Assembly (NCBI GenBank): GCA_030607835.1
Contig: JAUWJE010000067.1
Location: forward strand, 1 to 8,462
Length of the DNA stretch: 8,462 nucleotides
From: Candidatus Fermentibacterota bacterium
GTDB taxonomy: Bacteria > Fermentibacterota > Fermentibacteria > Fermentibacterales > JCC-6
Direction of reading: 5' to 3'
The notes below the pieces were generated by a model, which saw nothing but the letters and a program-made list of their open reading frames with translations, had not been told where the DNA came from and ran no database searches. Both the position numbers and the translations under genes were made by a program. This document shows, piece by piece, positions 5,797-8,462 of this stretch (position 1 is the stretch's first letter; each line of letters begins with the position of its first letter).

Positions 5797-8462
5797 ATGA
5801 GCGCCCGAATCGGTATCGATATGGGATCTGTAAGCGTCAAAGTTGTGCAAATGGATGGAATTAACATTTCCAGAACAGTATACAGGCGCCACCACGGTAA
5901 TCCAGTTGATACTCTTATCGCTATTCTATCTGATCTCGACGGTTGGGAGGGAATCCCAACAGCATTCACCGGCAGCTGCTCCAGAACAGCCGCTTTCATT
6001 GCTGGAAGCAAACCTGTAAATGAAGTTGTCGCTCTCGCTGGAGCGATACCTGAATGCTGCCCGGAGGTTTATTCGGTTATCGAGATGGGTGGACAGGACT
6101 CCAAGCTCCTTCTGTTCAGAAACACGACGGAAGGAATAGTTTTCGATGATTTCTCAATGAATTCCGTCTGTGCTGCCGGAACAGGATCATTTCTCGACCA
6201 GCAGGCATCAAGACTCGGACTGAAACCCGAAGAACTCGGTGAACTTGCACTCCAATGCAATACCCCCCCAAGAATTGCTGGAAGGTGTAGTGTTTTCGCT
6301 AAATCCGATATGATTCATCTGCAGCAGATAGGAACACCCGTAACGCATATTGTCGCAGGGCTCTGCTTCGCAGTCGCCAGGAATTTTAAAAGCTCCATCG
6401 CTTCTGGAAGAGATTTCCGTCCACCTGTCGCATTTGTTGGAGGAGTCGCGGCCAATCCGGGTATGGTGAAAGCTTTTCGGGAAGTGCTTGGTCGTGAATA
6501 TTCTGATCTTATTGTACCCGAACATTTCAGGTGTCTTGTAGCAGCTGGAGCAGCAATTGTATCCCGGGAACAGGATCTGCCTGCTCTTCAGAGCAACTAT
6601 ATCGATCGCCTGCTGGATTCCAATAACAGAATAATGCAGAGAAATTCACTTGAACCTCTCAAACAGTTTTCCATTCGACATCCTGATACAGCAACAACTT
6701 TCCGCAGTACTGCAGAGGCTGTGTATATAGGAATTGATGTAGGCTCAATCAGCACTAATCTCGTAGCTATTGGAGCTCAATCGAGAGATCTACACGCATG
6801 TGAATATCTCATGACAGCCGGAAAGCCCCTTGAAGCTGTGAAAGAAGGTCTTTCCAGACTATCTCACTCACTTGGTGCTGAGCGGGAGGTCCTCGGCGTC
6901 GGAACAACCGGATCAGGCAGATATATGATCGGGGATTTTACTGGAGCGGATATTGTAAGGAACGAAATTACGGCTCAGGCAAGAGCTGCGGTTGAAATAG
7001 ATCCCAGAGTAGACACCATTTTCGAAATCGGTGGACAGGACTCAAAATACATTTCACTTGAGAATGGAAGAGTTGTTGATTTTGAGATGAACAAAGTGTG
7101 TGCTGCAGGAACAGGCTCATTTCTTGAAGAACAGGCTGAGAAGCTGGGGCTCAGCATAATGGATTTTGGACCATGCGCCATTAATGCCCGGGAACCATGC
7201 AGTCTCGGTGAAAGATGCACCGTCTTCATGGAGAGTGATGTATTCTCTCATCAGGCGGATGGCGCCTCTGTTGAGAACCTTGTCTCAGGGCTTTCATATT
7301 CAATTGTAAAGAATTACCTGCACAGAGTTGTCGGTGAGAAGAGGATCGGCAATCATATTTTCTTTCAGGGTGGAACCGCATTCAATAAAGGTGTTGCTGC
7401 AGCTTTCAACGCAATCCTCAAGAATAGTAATATTACAATACCCTCCAATCATCATGTAACCGGAGCAATAGGAGTTGCTCTGCTTGCAATGGAGGAGAAA
7501 GTTCCTGGTCCGTCTTCATTCAAGGGATTCCGGCTCGCTTCCGAGAAATACAGACAGGATTCATTTATCTGTAAAAGCTGTTCCAATAATTGTGAAATAC
7601 ACCGAGTATCTCTCCAGGATGGAAGAAAGCTCTATTACGGAGGACGATGCGAGAGATATGAAACAGGAAAATCTTTTAGAGGGGGAGATACTGAAGGACT
7701 GAACCTGTTTATTAAAAGAGAAAAACTCCTGTTGGATGATTTCACTGAAGAAATATCAGGAAATAAGCCAAAGATGGGAATCCCAAGAGCCCTCTGGTTC
7801 TGGGAGTTCTTTCCCTTTTTCAGAACTTTCTTTGAAGAGTGTGGATTTGATGTTGTTCTCTCTGGAACTTCCACAAGTACTTTGATCCATTCCGGTGTTG
7901 AAAGCGTCGCGGCAGAAACCTGTTTTCCAGTGAAACTTGCACACGGACATGTTCTCGATCTGCTTGAAAAGGATGTGGATTACATCTTCCTTCCTTCCAT
8001 TCTCCGATCCTTTCCGCAGGGTAATTTTTCGGAATCGTACAATTGTCCTTATATCGAAGGATCACCATATATCATCGATTCCGGTCTCGGACTCTCAACG
8101 GAGGAAAATGTTACAACCCTTAGTCCGGTACTTGATTTCTCGTTACCAGGTAGAGACTGGATGAATGGTCTGCTAAAAATGGCCAGGGAATTGAACATTG
8201 AAAGAAAAACCGCAATTAAAGCCTGTACAAATGCAAGAAACAGGCAAACTGCTTTTACGGAATCGTTACTGATACTCGGTCGAGAAGCTCTCGAAGCAGC
8301 GAAGGAGAACCAACCGGTATTTGTCATAATAAGCAGACCGTACAACGGTTCGGATTCTGCTGTTAATGTTGAGCTTCCAGGTAAACTGGCAAAAATGGGA
8401 GCTGTAGTCATACCTACCGACTGTCTTGAACTTCCCATGAAGCGAATTGCTGAAATGCATCC
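5797..8462 (+). CDS. Tandem 2-hydroxyacyl-CoA dehydratase activase-type ATPase with DUF2229-like region (3' truncated)
   Basis: ATG at 5797-5799 follows GGAGG (5783-5787) by nine bases, and the frame is open for 888 codons to the window edge. It encodes two successive ASKHA-fold activase domains of the BadF/BadG/BcrA/BcrD type. Domain 1 (about 4-270) has IGIDMGS (5-11), EMGGQDSK (96-103) and C125/C164. Domain 2 (about 309-570) has IGIDVGS (311-317), GTTGSGR (369-375), EIGGQDSKY (410-418) and C435/C474. In both domains the cysteines (VCAAGTGSF and RC[ST]VF contexts) are 39 residues apart, the same spacing as the bridging [4Fe-4S] ligands of HgdC. Next come C592, C595, C599 and C618, a possible further Fe-S site. 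From about 658 a DUF2229-like region starts (GIPRALWFWEFFP, ETCFPVK around C709, RPYNGSDSAVN at 847). Family members of this design are about 1400 aa. They are annotated as acyl-CoA dehydratase activase-related proteins and are thought to couple ATP hydrolysis to low-potential electron transfer. The actual substrate is unknown. Confidence 0.9.
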   Translation, partial: MSARIGIDMGSVSVKVVQMDGINISRTVYRRHHGNPVDTLIAILSDLDGWEGIPTAFTGSCSRTAAFIAGSKPVNEVVALAGAIPECCPEVYSVIEMGGQDSKLLLFRNTTEGIVFDDFSMNSVCAAGTGSFLDQQASRLGLKPEELGELALQCNTPPRIAGRCSVFAKSDMIHLQQIGTPVTHIVAGLCFAVARNFKSSIASGRDFRPPVAFVGGVAANPGMVKAFREVLGREYSDLIVPEHFRCLVAAGAAIVSREQDLPALQSNYIDRLLDSNNRIMQRNSLEPLKQFSIRHPDTATTFRSTAEAVYIGIDVGSISTNLVAIGAQSRDLHACEYLMTAGKPLEAVKEGLSRLSHSLGAEREVLGVGTTGSGRYMIGDFTGADIVRNEITAQARAAVEIDPRVDTIFEIGGQDSKYISLENGRVVDFEMNKVCAAGTGSFLEEQAEKLGLSIMDFGPCAINAREPCSLGERCTVFMESDVFSHQADGASVENLVSGLSYSIVKNYLHRVVGEKRIGNHIFFQGGTAFNKGVAAAFNAILKNSNITIPSNHHVTGAIGVALLAMEEKVPGPSSFKGFRLASEKYRQDSFICKSCSNNCEIHRVSLQDGRKLYYGGRCERYETGKSFRGGDTEGLNLFIKREKLLLDDFTEEISGNKPKMGIPRALWFWEFFPFFRTFFEECGFDVVLSGTSTSTLIHSGVESVAAETCFPVKLAHGHVLDLLEKDVDYIFLPSILRSFPQGNFSESYNCPYIEGSPYIIDSGLGLSTEENVTTLSPVLDFSLPGRDWMNGLLKMARELNIERKTAIKACTNARNRQTAFTESLLILGREALEAAKENQPVFVIISRPYNGSDSAVNVELPGKLAKMGAVVIPTDCLELPMKRIAEMH

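Noticed and set aside
8049..8438. 129-codon open frame on the - strand at the right end
   Set aside because: It lies fully inside the DUF2229-like part of the activase gene, whose frame shows recognisable conserved motifs such as RPYNGSDSAVN.
1..8462. CRISPR arrays, tRNA/rRNA genes, insertion sequences or attachment sites
   Set aside because: I saw no regularly spaced repeats, no transposase-like coding region with terminal repeats and no recognisable structural RNA; nearly all of the window is accounted for by coding regions.

Overview
The window looks like a piece of a bacterial chromosome of moderate GC, roughly 45% by eye, from an anaerobic and probably uncultured lineage. The main pointer to anaerobic life is a large 2-hydroxyacyl-CoA dehydratase-type activase with oxygen-sensitive Fe-S cysteine motifs. 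A Tat-type signal sequence and tightly overlapping genes (TTGA, TGA/ATG and TAA-GTG junctions) fit a bacterium. I cannot assign a phylum from the sequence alone.

Layout. (1) Positions 1-482, + strand: the last 18 codons of a gene that looks like ATP sulfurylase (sat). It overlaps by 4 nt a 142-codon gene that aligns with APS kinase (cysC) along its length but has lost the P-loop. (2) Positions 552 to about 5615, - strand: a compact four-gene operon reading right to left. It encodes a membrane-anchored alkaline-phosphatase-superfamily phosphodiesterase, a Tat-exported paralogue of it, a three-helix membrane protein with an extracytoplasmic domain, and a 65-aa ribbon-helix-helix protein with a charged tail. 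The operon converges on the sat/cysC-like pair. (3) Positions 5616-5796: a divergent regulatory region with a plausible sigma-70-type promoter for the - operon and a 16-bp imperfect palindrome. (4) Positions 5797-8462, + strand: the first 888 codons of a tandem-activase protein (BadF/BadG/BcrA/BcrD family, then a DUF2229-like region), cut by the window edge.

How the parts may work together. Both phosphodiesterase-like proteins keep a complete two-metal site (Asp, Ser nucleophile, Asp/His, Asp-His, His) and share unusual middle-domain landmarks, so they probably act on related substrates that are still unknown. Their co-transcription with a small membrane protein and an RHH protein suggests one envelope-associated function. 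The neighbouring sulfate-activation genes raise a possible link to sulfated or nucleotide-type substrates, but that is inference only.

The points most worth following are: the four-gene phosphodiesterase operon as a possibly undescribed system; the first phosphodiesterase, whose conserved N-terminus seems to begin at a rare AUU codon; the kinase-dead APS-kinase-like protein; and a shared C-terminal 'EE-I-K-LGY' tail on two otherwise unrelated neighbouring small proteins.
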